Virus record (IMG/VR): IMGVR_UViG_3300020122_000125
Span: 1 to 39,221 of that record
Reading direction: 5' to 3' (one strand)
DNA length: 39,221 nt
Origin: a virus
Positions within the stretch are counted from its first letter, which is position 1, and every line of letters starts with the position of its first letter. This document shows, one piece after another, positions 20,885 to 28,110 of this stretch. A model generated the notes under the pieces. The model saw nothing but the letters and a program-made list of their open reading frames with translations, was not told the DNA's origin and did not search any database. The position numbers and the translations under genes were made by a program.

Positions 20885-21994
20885 ATGGCAATCAGCTTAA
20901 CATCAGACATCTCAGCGGTTCTAACTACTGCTTTTGGCCCGGACTTAGTTCGTTTGTGGAACCGTAGAGCTAATCTATTGGCTAACTGCGTGCAAATTGA
21001 AGAAGGCGACTTCAAGCAAGTCTTCTGGGCAGCTTCCACCGCAGGCGGCACAGCTAAGGCTGTTGCTGAAGGCTATCAGGTTCAGTCTTCGGATTTCAAC
21101 CTCGATACAATGGTAAATCTCTCTCTAACCAGAGCGCAATACCTTGATCCATTCTCTCTATCGGATACTGAAATTGCAGTAGCCATGAGATCACCACTCT
21201 CTCCAACCAAGTTGATTGACATGATTGCAGAGCGTGTGTTTGAATCCACTACTCGTATCACCGACAAGATCAACCAAGACATGTTCTCCGGCAACGGAAC
21301 TGACTCCGTCACTGGCGCTCAGAACATTGTTGGTTTGGATACAGCTCTTAACACTGCTGGAACCTACGCAGGTCAAACCTCCGTTTCTGGCCTTGCTTCC
21401 AATGTCTCTGGTTCCGATGCTTCTGCAACTGGAACTGCACTAACTCTTCTACAGATGCAGCAAGACTTGACTTCTATCAAGCTTCGTTCCGACGAAAAGC
21501 CTGAGTTCATTGTCATGCACCCATATGTTGGAACTGCTCTTCAGACTTTGTTTGAAACTGAGCGTAGAATCGTTAATTTGGACTCCCCAATTAGCCGTTA
21601 CAACTCCGGCCCAGCCTTGGCCTTCAATGGCGCAGACTCTGGTATGACCTTCATGGGCGTTCCAGTTCTCTACGACAAGGACGGTTATACTTCTGGTGTT
21701 CCAGGAGCTGGCAAAGGTAACATCTACTATGTTTCCAAGAGACACTTAGTTGCCGATGTTATGCCCCACCACAATCCATTTGATGGTTCTACTTGGCAGC
21801 AAGAGTCTTTCTTGTCTTCCGGCGGTGCGCAATCTGACTCTGGTTCCCCAGACGAAATGGTCGGCCCACCAATCGTTAGCATCGTCTCTTTGGCACGCCT
21901 CGGTTTGGCAGCTTCGTTTGCAGTAAACGTTGAACTACAACTCAAAGTTAAGCGCCCATTGGCTCTTGGACGTAGAGTTGGCGTCTCCATCTAA
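20885..21994 (+). CDS. Major capsid protein (HK97-like fold)
   Basis: Encodes 369 residues with a strong AAGGA ribosome site. It directly follows the scaffold. The sequence has the long-helix and A-domain style of HK97-fold coat proteins (SLSDTEIAVAMRSPLSPTKL, FIVMHPYVGTALQTLFETER, GGMTFMGVPVLYD-like segment GMTFMGVPVLYDKDG). It lacks an N-terminal delta domain, consistent with a separate scaffold. It forms the icosahedral shell. Codon use here favours C-ending codons such as TTC and TCC more than in its neighbours, as expected for a highly expressed gene. Confidence 0.88.
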   Translation: MAISLTSDISAVLTTAFGPDLVRLWNRRANLLANCVQIEEGDFKQVFWAASTAGGTAKAVAEGYQVQSSDFNLDTMVNLSLTRAQYLDPFSLSDTEIAVAMRSPLSPTKLIDMIAERVFESTTRITDKINQDMFSGNGTDSVTGAQNIVGLDTALNTAGTYAGQTSVSGLASNVSGSDASATGTALTLLQMQQDLTSIKLRSDEKPEFIVMHPYVGTALQTLFETERRIVNLDSPISRYNSGPALAFNGADSGMTFMGVPVLYDKDGYTSGVPGAGKGNIYYVSKRHLVADVMPHHNPFDGSTWQQESFLSSGGAQSDSGSPDEMVGPPIVSIVSLARLGLAASFAVNVELQLKVKRPLALGRRVGVSI

Positions 21995-22005
21995 GGGTTT
22001 CTGAT

Positions 22006-22035
22006 ATATGGTATTCGGAAAACCCGATGCCATAT
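22006..22035 (+). promoter_or_regulatory. Hairpin enclosing the HNH start codon
   Basis: ATATGGTATTCGG (22006-22018) pairs with CCCGATGCCATAT (22023-22035) in a 13-position stem with one mismatch and the loop AAAA. The ATG of the HNH gene (22027-22029) is inside the 3' arm and the only Shine-Dalgarno-like bases (GGA, 22017-22019) are in the 5' arm and loop. The structure should block translation. GGGTTT/AAACCC (21995-22025) offers a competing stem. Confidence 0.6.
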
Positions 22036-22446
22036 AAAGACCCACAGAAACGAGCTGAATTTCACAAAAGATACGGAGCTGATTGGCGCAAAGCCAATCA
22101 AGAGCGTATCAAAAAGAATAGTGAAGCTTATTATGAGCGCACTAAAACTGACCTACACATTAGATACCTTCATTGTATAACGACGGCACGAAAGAGAAAT
22201 CTTGAGTGGTCGATTAGCGAAGAAGATTATCAAAAGCTAGTGTCAATACCTTGTGATTATTGCAATGGACAATTTGGTCAAGTTACTACTGGAGTAGGTC
22301 TTGATCGAAAAGATAACACGAAAGGTTATACTTTAGAAAATAGCGTATCTTGTTGTGGTTGGTGCAATAAACTTAAGAGTGATCAGTTATCTTATACTGA
22401 GATGAAGTCGGTTGTGGGACTAATAATAGAAATGAGAACTGAATGA
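22027..22446 (+). CDS. HNH homing-type endonuclease inserted after the capsid gene
   Basis: Encodes 139 residues. The N-terminal half is basic and helical (MPYKDPQKRAEFHKRYGADW). The HNH core is CDYC (76-79), GLDRKDN (91-97) and CGWCNKLK (110-117). Together these match stand-alone phage HNH endonucleases. It interrupts the head module between the capsid and the first connector gene and is more AT-rich than both, as expected of a mobile gene. Its start codon lies in a stable hairpin. The last bases overlap the next gene (ATGA), so the insertion is well adapted. Confidence 0.88.
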   Translation: MPYKDPQKRAEFHKRYGADWRKANQERIKKNSEAYYERTKTDLHIRYLHCITTARKRNLEWSISEEDYQKLVSIPCDYCNGQFGQVTTGVGLDRKDNTKGYTLENSVSCCGWCNKLKSDQLSYTEMKSVVGLIIEMRTE

Positions 22447-22886
22447 CTTTTAGCGAACTTGAAAGGGATGAGATTAGAACCTACTTAGGTTTCCCTCGTC
22501 TTTACATAAGCGCCAACCCATTCTTAGAACAAGCCATCACTACTATTCAACCCATTAGTGAAGGCGGTTCGGCTCCCGATTCCAGCATTGAAGATGCTGT
22601 TCGTGCAGCTTTACAAGCCATTGCTGCTATTGATGGATACATAACACAACTCGGACAACAGACTATTAACTTAGCTGTTTATGAAGTTCCAGTATCATTG
22701 TCTAATGGTGCTACTCTCAAACAAGATTATAGATTAGCTCTATCTACATTGCGTAGAGAGGGAACTAATCAAATCATGAAGGTAGCTATTAGATTGGGTG
22801 TTCAACCACTTCGACCTTATTTCTACTCCGATGGACTTGGTTCTGGCAGTCAATATGCTAATCCCAAGTTTTTCGGGAGACCATGA
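22443..22886 (+). CDS. Head-tail adaptor (connector) protein
   Basis: Encodes 147 residues starting MTFSELERDEIRTYLGFPRL. The ER--IR-YLG-P opening is a recurring feature of phage head-tail adaptors that dock under the portal. The middle is helical and Ala-rich (IEDAVRAALQAIAAIDGYIT). Position after the capsid and before closure and tail-completion genes fits this role. It overlaps the HNH gene by 4 bases. Confidence 0.65.
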   Translation: MTFSELERDEIRTYLGFPRLYISANPFLEQAITTIQPISEGGSAPDSSIEDAVRAALQAIAAIDGYITQLGQQTINLAVYEVPVSLSNGATLKQDYRLALSTLRREGTNQIMKVAIRLGVQPLRPYFYSDGLGSGSQYANPKFFGRP

Positions 22887-22895
22887 GGTAAGTAA

Positions 22896-23414
22896 ATGGC
22901 AACCTTCATTGATACAATCAGGGCGGCTCAGGATAACGGATTCGGGATAGTTGCTTACAAAGAACTATCCAACTTCCAAGTTTATCTTGTCAATGTGGTC
23001 AATGATGCAGTCAATTTCGACGATTCTCCCGCAGGGAGGCAGAGAACCGATACTCGCATTACTGTTGGAGCAGCAATCGCTCCCAATCTTAATCCACATG
23101 TTCAGTATCTAACTAAAATGGATACCAATCAAGTTTCAGTCTTAGCTGGAGCGGCATTGACGGACATGGAATTGATGCTTGGCCCATTAGCCTATCCATA
23201 TGATACTGGTTATCAAACTGGTGGATATGATCCAGCCAGTTTCCAACCTGGCCCAACAGCAGCACAGAATACACAAATCTATGTCTTAGTTAAAGGCCAA
23301 GGTTTGAACCAAGCTAACGGTAATTACTTCAAGGTTAAAGAAGTGGTTCTTAATGGAATGGACAATATTTTCTATTATGTCAGGCTGACCGCCATTCAGG
23401 ATGTCATACCGTGA
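22896..23414 (+). CDS. Probable head-closure or neck protein
   Basis: Encodes 172 residues with GAGGT upstream. It is strand-rich (FQVYLVNVVNDAVNFDD, IYVLVKGQGL, FYYVRLTAIQDVI). No family is recognised. It lies between the adaptor and the HK97 gp10-like gene, where a stopper or head-closure protein is usually encoded, so the role is by position only. The stop overlaps the next GTG start. Confidence 0.5.
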   Translation: MATFIDTIRAAQDNGFGIVAYKELSNFQVYLVNVVNDAVNFDDSPAGRQRTDTRITVGAAIAPNLNPHVQYLTKMDTNQVSVLAGAALTDMELMLGPLAYPYDTGYQTGGYDPASFQPGPTAAQNTQIYVLVKGQGLNQANGNYFKVKEVVLNGMDNIFYYVRLTAIQDVIP

Positions 23415-23830
23415 AAGAATTAGAGAAATTGTTAGAACAACTACCAGCCCAGATAGAGGCGACTGCCCATCAGACGCTTCTCGATGCTGGTAAATTGGGT
23501 GAAGAGGCAGCCCGCAACACCAAGCTGTTCAAGAACCACGGCGCTCTCAGAGCTGCCACCAACTTCCATACCACTGGACAGTTATCTGGTTTTGTATTAG
23601 CTGATAAGCCATATGCTGGTTATTTGGAAGACGGAAACCCATATAAGGGCTTCAAGATTGTTCCAAAGCAGGCTAAGGTTTTGCACTTCAAAATTGACGG
23701 AAAAGATATCTTCGTCAAATCATCGACTGCTCATGGGCCATTGCCATTCATGCAACAAGCTCAAGACAAAGTAGAGGGAGAAATAGAGAATATCTTTAAT
23801 CACAATTTCGACAAGTATGTAGGGAGGTAA
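23411..23830 (+). CDS. HK97 gp10-like neck / tail-completion protein
   Basis: Encodes 139 residues from a GTG start that overlaps the upstream stop (GTGA). The sequence has the gp10-like layout: a helical N-terminus, then ADKPYAGYLEDGNPYKGFKI (81-90 region), FKIDGKDIFVKSSTAHGP and PFMQQAQDKV near the end. In HK97-like phages such proteins sit at the head-tail interface. It is followed by a very strong ribosome site (GGGAGGT) for the tail terminator. Confidence 0.7.
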   Translation: MKELEKLLEQLPAQIEATAHQTLLDAGKLGEEAARNTKLFKNHGALRAATNFHTTGQLSGFVLADKPYAGYLEDGNPYKGFKIVPKQAKVLHFKIDGKDIFVKSSTAHGPLPFMQQAQDKVEGEIENIFNHNFDKYVGR

Positions 23831-23833
23831 CAA

Positions 23834-24850
23834 ATGGTATTAGGCCAAGACCAAAATTTCTCATTTGACTCCAATGTATATCCGCCACAAACTGGCACTG
23901 GAAATACAACCCTCAAAGACACCGATATTGTCAGCCAAAAAATTCTCGAATTCTTCCGAGGTATTCTGCAAACTAATATGTCGTCTCGCTGGAATGAAGC
24001 GTGCTTGTCCTGCGGACTGGTCAATAGCAAACTGCAGAATATGAAAGATGGATACACTGTTGGTGATGCTCTGTGCTTCCCACTACCATCTACTCTACAA
24101 CAAACTGACTATCACTTCCCAATTCTCTCCGTTTATAGAGAAAAAGAGCAATATCGCCAGCTTAGCACCAATCACATCGTCATTGAGAGTGATTTTATCA
24201 TCAACTGGGTACTTCCACCGCTTGCCAATGTCAATCAGCGCAACACGCTGTATCCATTTTTGCAAGAAGTATCTAAGACTTTGCTCTTCTATACTTTCCA
24301 GGGCAGCGACCCTAAATACAACCATGGTGAATTGGTTTGGAAAGAGGCTGGATTTGCCTTTGCCTTAATGGAAGGCGCCGAATATGGCTCTTTCTTAGGT
24401 CAAGATGGTAAAACAGAGTTCCCAAGTGTGCAAATCAAGTTCAAGGTATTTGAACGAGATCAATTCGTTAGAGATAACTTCGAATCACTGACTGGTTTCG
24501 ATGGATACATTGACGAGTTGGATGGGTATAACATTAATGACCCAATTGTGGATTTCATTGAGTTTCACACCAATCCAGGGCTTAGAGTTAGTTCTTTCTC
24601 ACCAAATTCTGGGCCATTATCGGGCAATACTCTGGTAGTTATATACGGCACTGGTTTTGAGGCGGCTGGACTATCACAACAATCTCAAGTTACCCTTGCT
24701 GGAAATGCAGTATTGAGGTTTTTGGTGAAATCTGATACAGTAATGATTGTCATTACGGGATATGCGCCTTCCGGGACTTCAGGCCCAGTGGTAATTACCG
24801 ATCAATATGGTAATGTTGCAACATCTACTCAGAATTTCACATATAGTTAA
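23834..24850 (+). CDS. Tail terminator-like protein with C-terminal IPT/TIG domain
   Basis: Encodes 338 residues. Residues 1-245 are not clearly assigned but lie where the tail terminator should be, directly before the sheath. Residues 250-338 form an Ig-like IPT/TIG domain: VSSFSPNSGPLSGNTLVVIY, then GTGFEAAGLS, VTLAGNAV, and a closing GPVVITDQYGNVATSTQNF. Such Ig-like domains decorate phage virions and are thought to bind host surfaces or carbohydrates weakly. An Ig domain on a neck protein is less usual than on capsid or tube proteins. Confidence 0.65.
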   Translation: MVLGQDQNFSFDSNVYPPQTGTGNTTLKDTDIVSQKILEFFRGILQTNMSSRWNEACLSCGLVNSKLQNMKDGYTVGDALCFPLPSTLQQTDYHFPILSVYREKEQYRQLSTNHIVIESDFIINWVLPPLANVNQRNTLYPFLQEVSKTLLFYTFQGSDPKYNHGELVWKEAGFAFALMEGAEYGSFLGQDGKTEFPSVQIKFKVFERDQFVRDNFESLTGFDGYIDELDGYNINDPIVDFIEFHTNPGLRVSSFSPNSGPLSGNTLVVIYGTGFEAAGLSQQSQVTLAGNAVLRFLVKSDTVMIVITGYAPSGTSGPVVITDQYGNVATSTQNFTYS

Positions 24851-24883
24851 GAGGCTTTTTATAGCTGACGCATCAGGAGCGAT

Positions 24884-25171
24884 ATGACCAAGAAAAATAA
24901 AAACAAACTATTCGTAATAGCTGTCCCAGAAGCCAGTGTTCATGAACTATCGTCAGACGGTAATTTTGTGACTGGACACGGACAGGCTCGCAGGGTAGTT
25001 GGGAAAACCTACAATGTTGCAACGGATGAGTGGGAAATTGCTGTCAAAGGCGTTCAAGTTCCATATCACCCAGAATACATTAGGCACCTGAAAGAAAAAT
25101 CACTTTTACCAGCTAATCTCGAAACAGCACAAGCTGCTGGAGTAGTTTGGAAATCTTCGGACAAGGGATAA
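24884..25171 (+). CDS. Small protein of unknown function before the sheath
   Basis: Encodes 95 residues with AGGAG at good spacing. The product has a basic start (MTKKNKNKLFVIAVPEAS), a strand-rich middle (RRVVGKTYNVATDEWEIAV) and a helical end. Similar-sized genes precede the sheath gene in Mu-like phages, but sequence similarity is not evident. It lies 4 bases before the sheath start. Confidence 0.5.
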   Translation: MTKKNKNKLFVIAVPEASVHELSSDGNFVTGHGQARRVVGKTYNVATDEWEIAVKGVQVPYHPEYIRHLKEKSLLPANLETAQAAGVVWKSSDKG

Positions 25172-25175
25172 TTAA

Positions 25176-26717
25176 ATGAGCTTACAACCAATTAACATCA
25201 TCGGATTAGGGCCAAATGACCCGCCTGGCGTTTATCTACAGGTTCAATTTGCCCAAGGGCAACCGAGCCTTGGTAATACCAAATACGCGGCACTCATTTT
25301 GGCAAATCTTGGCCCTGGCGCGACCGCAGGTGTTGATGGCTATGTTTATGGCCCTGACACCCAAGTAGGTATGTCCAGTAGCCAAGACGCTATCAACCTG
25401 TTCGGAGCTGGTTCTCCAGCCGCTCGTATGGTAGCTGCCTTCATGAAGGTCAATCCAAACACTCCACTCTATGTAGCACCAGTTGCTGCTGCTTCTGGGG
25501 CTGCTGCCACTATGGTTATTACCTTCACTGGCACTGCAACTCTCTCAGGAACTATCCGTTGCCCAATCGTAGGTGATACTCCAGTTGATACTGGATTCTT
25601 AACTGGCGATAACGCAACCGCCGTTGCTGCTGCCGTTGCTGCTAACATCAATAGCCAAGTCAATTTGCCTGTCACTGCATTGGCATCTTCTGGCACACTT
25701 ACCCTAACCGCTAAGGTCGTGGGTGCTCGTGGAAACTGGATTAGAGGTTCAGCCCGAGTTCTAACGGGTTCAGGTATTACTTCCAGCGTCCCAAGCCAGA
25801 GATTCTTCTCCGGTGGAAGCGGTGGCGACTCTTATACCAATGTTCTTAACTTCTTAGCTACTAACGGTATTAGATACTACTACTACATCACTGAAGCAGG
25901 ATGTGATGCTGTCGATGCTTCTCAATTTGAAGCAGTTCAGGCACAGATTGATGTTCTATCTCAACCAACTATTGGTTTGCGTCAGCGTGCATTCGCTGGT
26001 TCTTCTGACACCTTGGCTCATACTGAAGCAACTACTGCTACAGTCAATGATGCAAGATGTGAGTGTATCTGGCTACAGAACTCTGACACCGTTCCATCTG
26101 AGTTGGCCGCTAACGCTGCTGCTGTTTATTCTCTCTTCGAAGTCCCACCTCTATCGGCTGGTGGCGTCAATTTCGACGGCTTCGGAAATGATCCAAACTC
26201 TGCACCATTTTGGAATGCAGTTGCTGCTCCGCTCGATGGCTCAGCGCCATCTACCGCTTCTATCAGAAGCGCAGTTCTTTCAGGCATCACTGCTTTGAAG
26301 GTTCAGCAAGGTGGTAGAACCAGCATCGTCAAGAGAATTACCACTCATTATCTCAACGGTTCAGTCAATGACTACCGTATCACGGATTCTGGTAAGGTAA
26401 CTATCTGCGACTTCTTTGGTGATGACTTGATTAGCCTTTTGGTTCTTCGTTATCCGCGTAAATTGATTGGCACCGATCCAGTTCAGGGTCAGCCACCTCC
26501 AGGAGCAAATGTAGTTACTCCAAGCCAGGTTAGAAACACCGTAATCGAATTGATTAATACCTATTCGGCTGCTGGTTTAGTTGATGGCCCGTCTGTCATT
26601 AACTCTTTGGTAGTTCAGAGAGAAACTTCTCCAACAAGCAGAATTGGAATTCGAGTACCTCTATTCACTGCTGATCCACTACACACTTTCGGCGTCTCTG
26701 TCGATCAGGTTTCTTAA
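25176..26717 (+). CDS. Tail sheath protein (Mu gpL-like)
   Basis: Encodes 513 residues, close to other Mu-type sheaths. The N-terminus has the PGVYLQVQF motif found in contractile sheaths, and the C-terminal domain has GVDGYVYG early and LLVLRYPRKLIGTDPV, RIGIRVPLFTADPLHTFGVS late, as in the Mu gpL family. The middle includes an inserted Ala/Thr-rich beta domain (about residues 110-215). The sheath surrounds the tube and contracts on infection, which makes this phage a myovirus. It is followed by the tube gene. Confidence 0.92.
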   Translation: MSLQPINIIGLGPNDPPGVYLQVQFAQGQPSLGNTKYAALILANLGPGATAGVDGYVYGPDTQVGMSSSQDAINLFGAGSPAARMVAAFMKVNPNTPLYVAPVAAASGAAATMVITFTGTATLSGTIRCPIVGDTPVDTGFLTGDNATAVAAAVAANINSQVNLPVTALASSGTLTLTAKVVGARGNWIRGSARVLTGSGITSSVPSQRFFSGGSGGDSYTNVLNFLATNGIRYYYYITEAGCDAVDASQFEAVQAQIDVLSQPTIGLRQRAFAGSSDTLAHTEATTATVNDARCECIWLQNSDTVPSELAANAAAVYSLFEVPPLSAGGVNFDGFGNDPNSAPFWNAVAAPLDGSAPSTASIRSAVLSGITALKVQQGGRTSIVKRITTHYLNGSVNDYRITDSGKVTICDFFGDDLISLLVLRYPRKLIGTDPVQGQPPPGANVVTPSQVRNTVIELINTYSAAGLVDGPSVINSLVVQRETSPTSRIGIRVPLFTADPLHTFGVSVDQVS

Positions 26718-26733
26718 TAAGGACAAATAACAA

Positions 26734-27204
26734 ATGCCAAGCTTACCAACTACATCTCCATTCACTCCACAAGAGTATAGCCCACTATTTGTATCAATTA
26801 ATGATACTCCACAAGATCAGGTTCAGTCTGTCACTCTTGACCAAATGAGCGGAGCGGCAGATGTCGAAACCATCATGAGAGAATGGGCAGGCGTCGTTAA
26901 AGGCGCTGCTCGCACAGAATGCACTATCAAAGCTGTTGTTCCATACATCGACACTGACACTGGCGGTGTAGGTTTCAACACTGGTGGTGATACGGCTGCC
27001 GGCACTCAACTTGCTGCAACTATGATCACTTCGCTTAACCAAAATCTTAACCAGCCTGTTAAGTTCATCATTGCCGTTGGCTCCCCAGCCGTTCAGCAAT
27101 ATGTCTTCAAGGGCTTCGTTAAAGATGTCACTGTTGATTATGCCATTGGCAAGCAGGTAGATGTTACCTACAAATGCACTGGCCAACTTTCTCTTTTCCA
27201 ATAA
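26734..27204 (+). CDS. Tail tube protein
   Basis: Encodes 156 residues directly after the sheath, with AAGGA upstream. The product is beta-rich and begins MPSLPTTSPFTPQEYSPLFV. The end (FKGFVKDVTVDYAIGKQVDV) forms the strand pair typical of tube subunits. It polymerises around the tape measure to form the inner tube. The assignment rests mainly on position and secondary structure. Confidence 0.75.
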   Translation: MPSLPTTSPFTPQEYSPLFVSINDTPQDQVQSVTLDQMSGAADVETIMREWAGVVKGAARTECTIKAVVPYIDTDTGGVGFNTGGDTAAGTQLAATMITSLNQNLNQPVKFIIAVGSPAVQQYVFKGFVKDVTVDYAIGKQVDVTYKCTGQLSLFQ

Positions 27205-27321
27205 TCCAATAAACAAAAGCGATAATATCAAATAGCCTCCCAACATTATGAATCAGGCGTAATGTTGAGCAAAATAACGAGGCGACCTTTCAGAATATAC
27301 TGATAGGGGCCAAAAGTGGCC
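27205..27321 (+). promoter_or_regulatory. Structured leader of the tail chaperone gene
   Basis: CAACATTA (27241-27248) and TAATGTTG (27260-27267) form a perfect 8-bp hairpin. GGCCA (27308-27312) and TGGCC (27317-27321) form a second hairpin that contains the GTG start (27316-27318) and part of the AGGGG ribosome site (27305-27309). This could lower chaperone translation relative to tube and tape measure. Confidence 0.4.
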
Positions 27322-28005
27322 GGGATTTTTACACACGAACTACCTGATGGTTCAAATGTAGATTTCCCGGCCATTTTACTTTTTCATCAGGACAAACACA
27401 TGACAGACAACAACGATAACCTTTACGCACAGCTAACTCAGAGATGGCATATGATGGTAGAAATGCCATTCAAAACCAAAGAGGGACAAGTCATTACTCT
27501 TCCAATGGCAGTTCTATCAGGTAGGGAACTATTCGAAGCCAAGCAAAAAGCAGAGGCTGATACCCGCGCTTCTTATGGCAAAGACATTCCCAAGAAAGAT
27601 GAAGCCTCCGAGTGGGATACTAAATACTCTGACCATCTTGCCTATTGGACTATCTTCTTCTCAGTTAGACAACCTCATGATATGAACAAGAGACTGTTTC
27701 CAACTAAAGAAGCGGTTATGGAGGCTTTGACCCCTGACCAAGCTGGTATTCTATCTAACCATTACATGACTGTTCAATTGAACCAGCCATGGCTGACCAA
27801 CCTATCTAACGATGATCCAGATAAGGTGGAGGCTTTGATCCAAAGGCTCATTCAGGATGGCAAAGACCCACATTTTTTTTTGAATTCTCTTACCTCGCAC
27901 GCACAGAACATATTGATCAATTCTATGGCTGCAAAATTAGCGAAATTACAGATGGACAATGGATCGCCTACAATGCTGCCAGACGATGGTATGACGAGCA
28001 AATAA
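27316..28005 (+). CDS. Tail assembly chaperone, unshifted form
   Basis: Encodes 229 residues from GTG at 27316 (AGGGG upstream); ATG at 27400 is an alternative start. It lies between the tube and the tape measure, where contractile and long-tailed phages encode a chaperone that coats the tape measure during assembly. The central part is helical and charged (GKDIPKKDEASEWDTKYSDH). A run of nine T at 27873-27881 near its end lets ribosomes shift frame into a second reading frame that extends to 28109. The unshifted C-terminus ends GMTSK. Confidence 0.75.
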   Translation: MAGIFTHELPDGSNVDFPAILLFHQDKHMTDNNDNLYAQLTQRWHMMVEMPFKTKEGQVITLPMAVLSGRELFEAKQKAEADTRASYGKDIPKKDEASEWDTKYSDHLAYWTIFFSVRQPHDMNKRLFPTKEAVMEALTPDQAGILSNHYMTVQLNQPWLTNLSNDDPDKVEALIQRLIQDGKDPHFFLNSLTSHAQNILINSMAAKLAKLQMDNGSPTMLPDDGMTSK

Positions 28006-28109
28006 ACCCAGACAAGTATAGACGCAGAGCAACCCTCAAAGAGCAGAAAACCAACAAGGTCAATTGGACTATTGATTCTGTTCTACACTTCCAAAACATA
28101 GTGATCTAA
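27316..28109 (+). CDS. Tail assembly chaperone, -1 frameshifted extended form
   Basis: The reading frame one base back at 27882-28109 has no start of its own but stays open for 75 codons and gives a protein-like sequence (EFSYLARTEHIDQFYGCKIS ... RRRATLKEQKTNKVNWTIDS). It ends one base before the tape-measure ATG. Slippage by one base on the T9 tract at 27873-27881 joins it to the upstream chaperone, giving about 264 residues. This matches the gpG/gpGT system of lambda and the corresponding Mu genes. The coding character of the extension, the exact slippery run and the position are the evidence. Confidence 0.82.
27873..27881 (+). other. Slippery T9 tract for programmed frameshift
   Basis: Nine consecutive T; codons TTT TTT in the zero frame (27874-27879) re-pair perfectly after a one-base backward slip. 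Downstream the -1 frame is open to 28109. Confidence 0.8.
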
Positions 28110-28110
28110 A

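Noticed and set aside
26794-27246. 150-codon frame antisense to the tail tube gene
   Set aside because: It is opposite a well-placed structural gene, has no ribosome site and stands alone on that strand.
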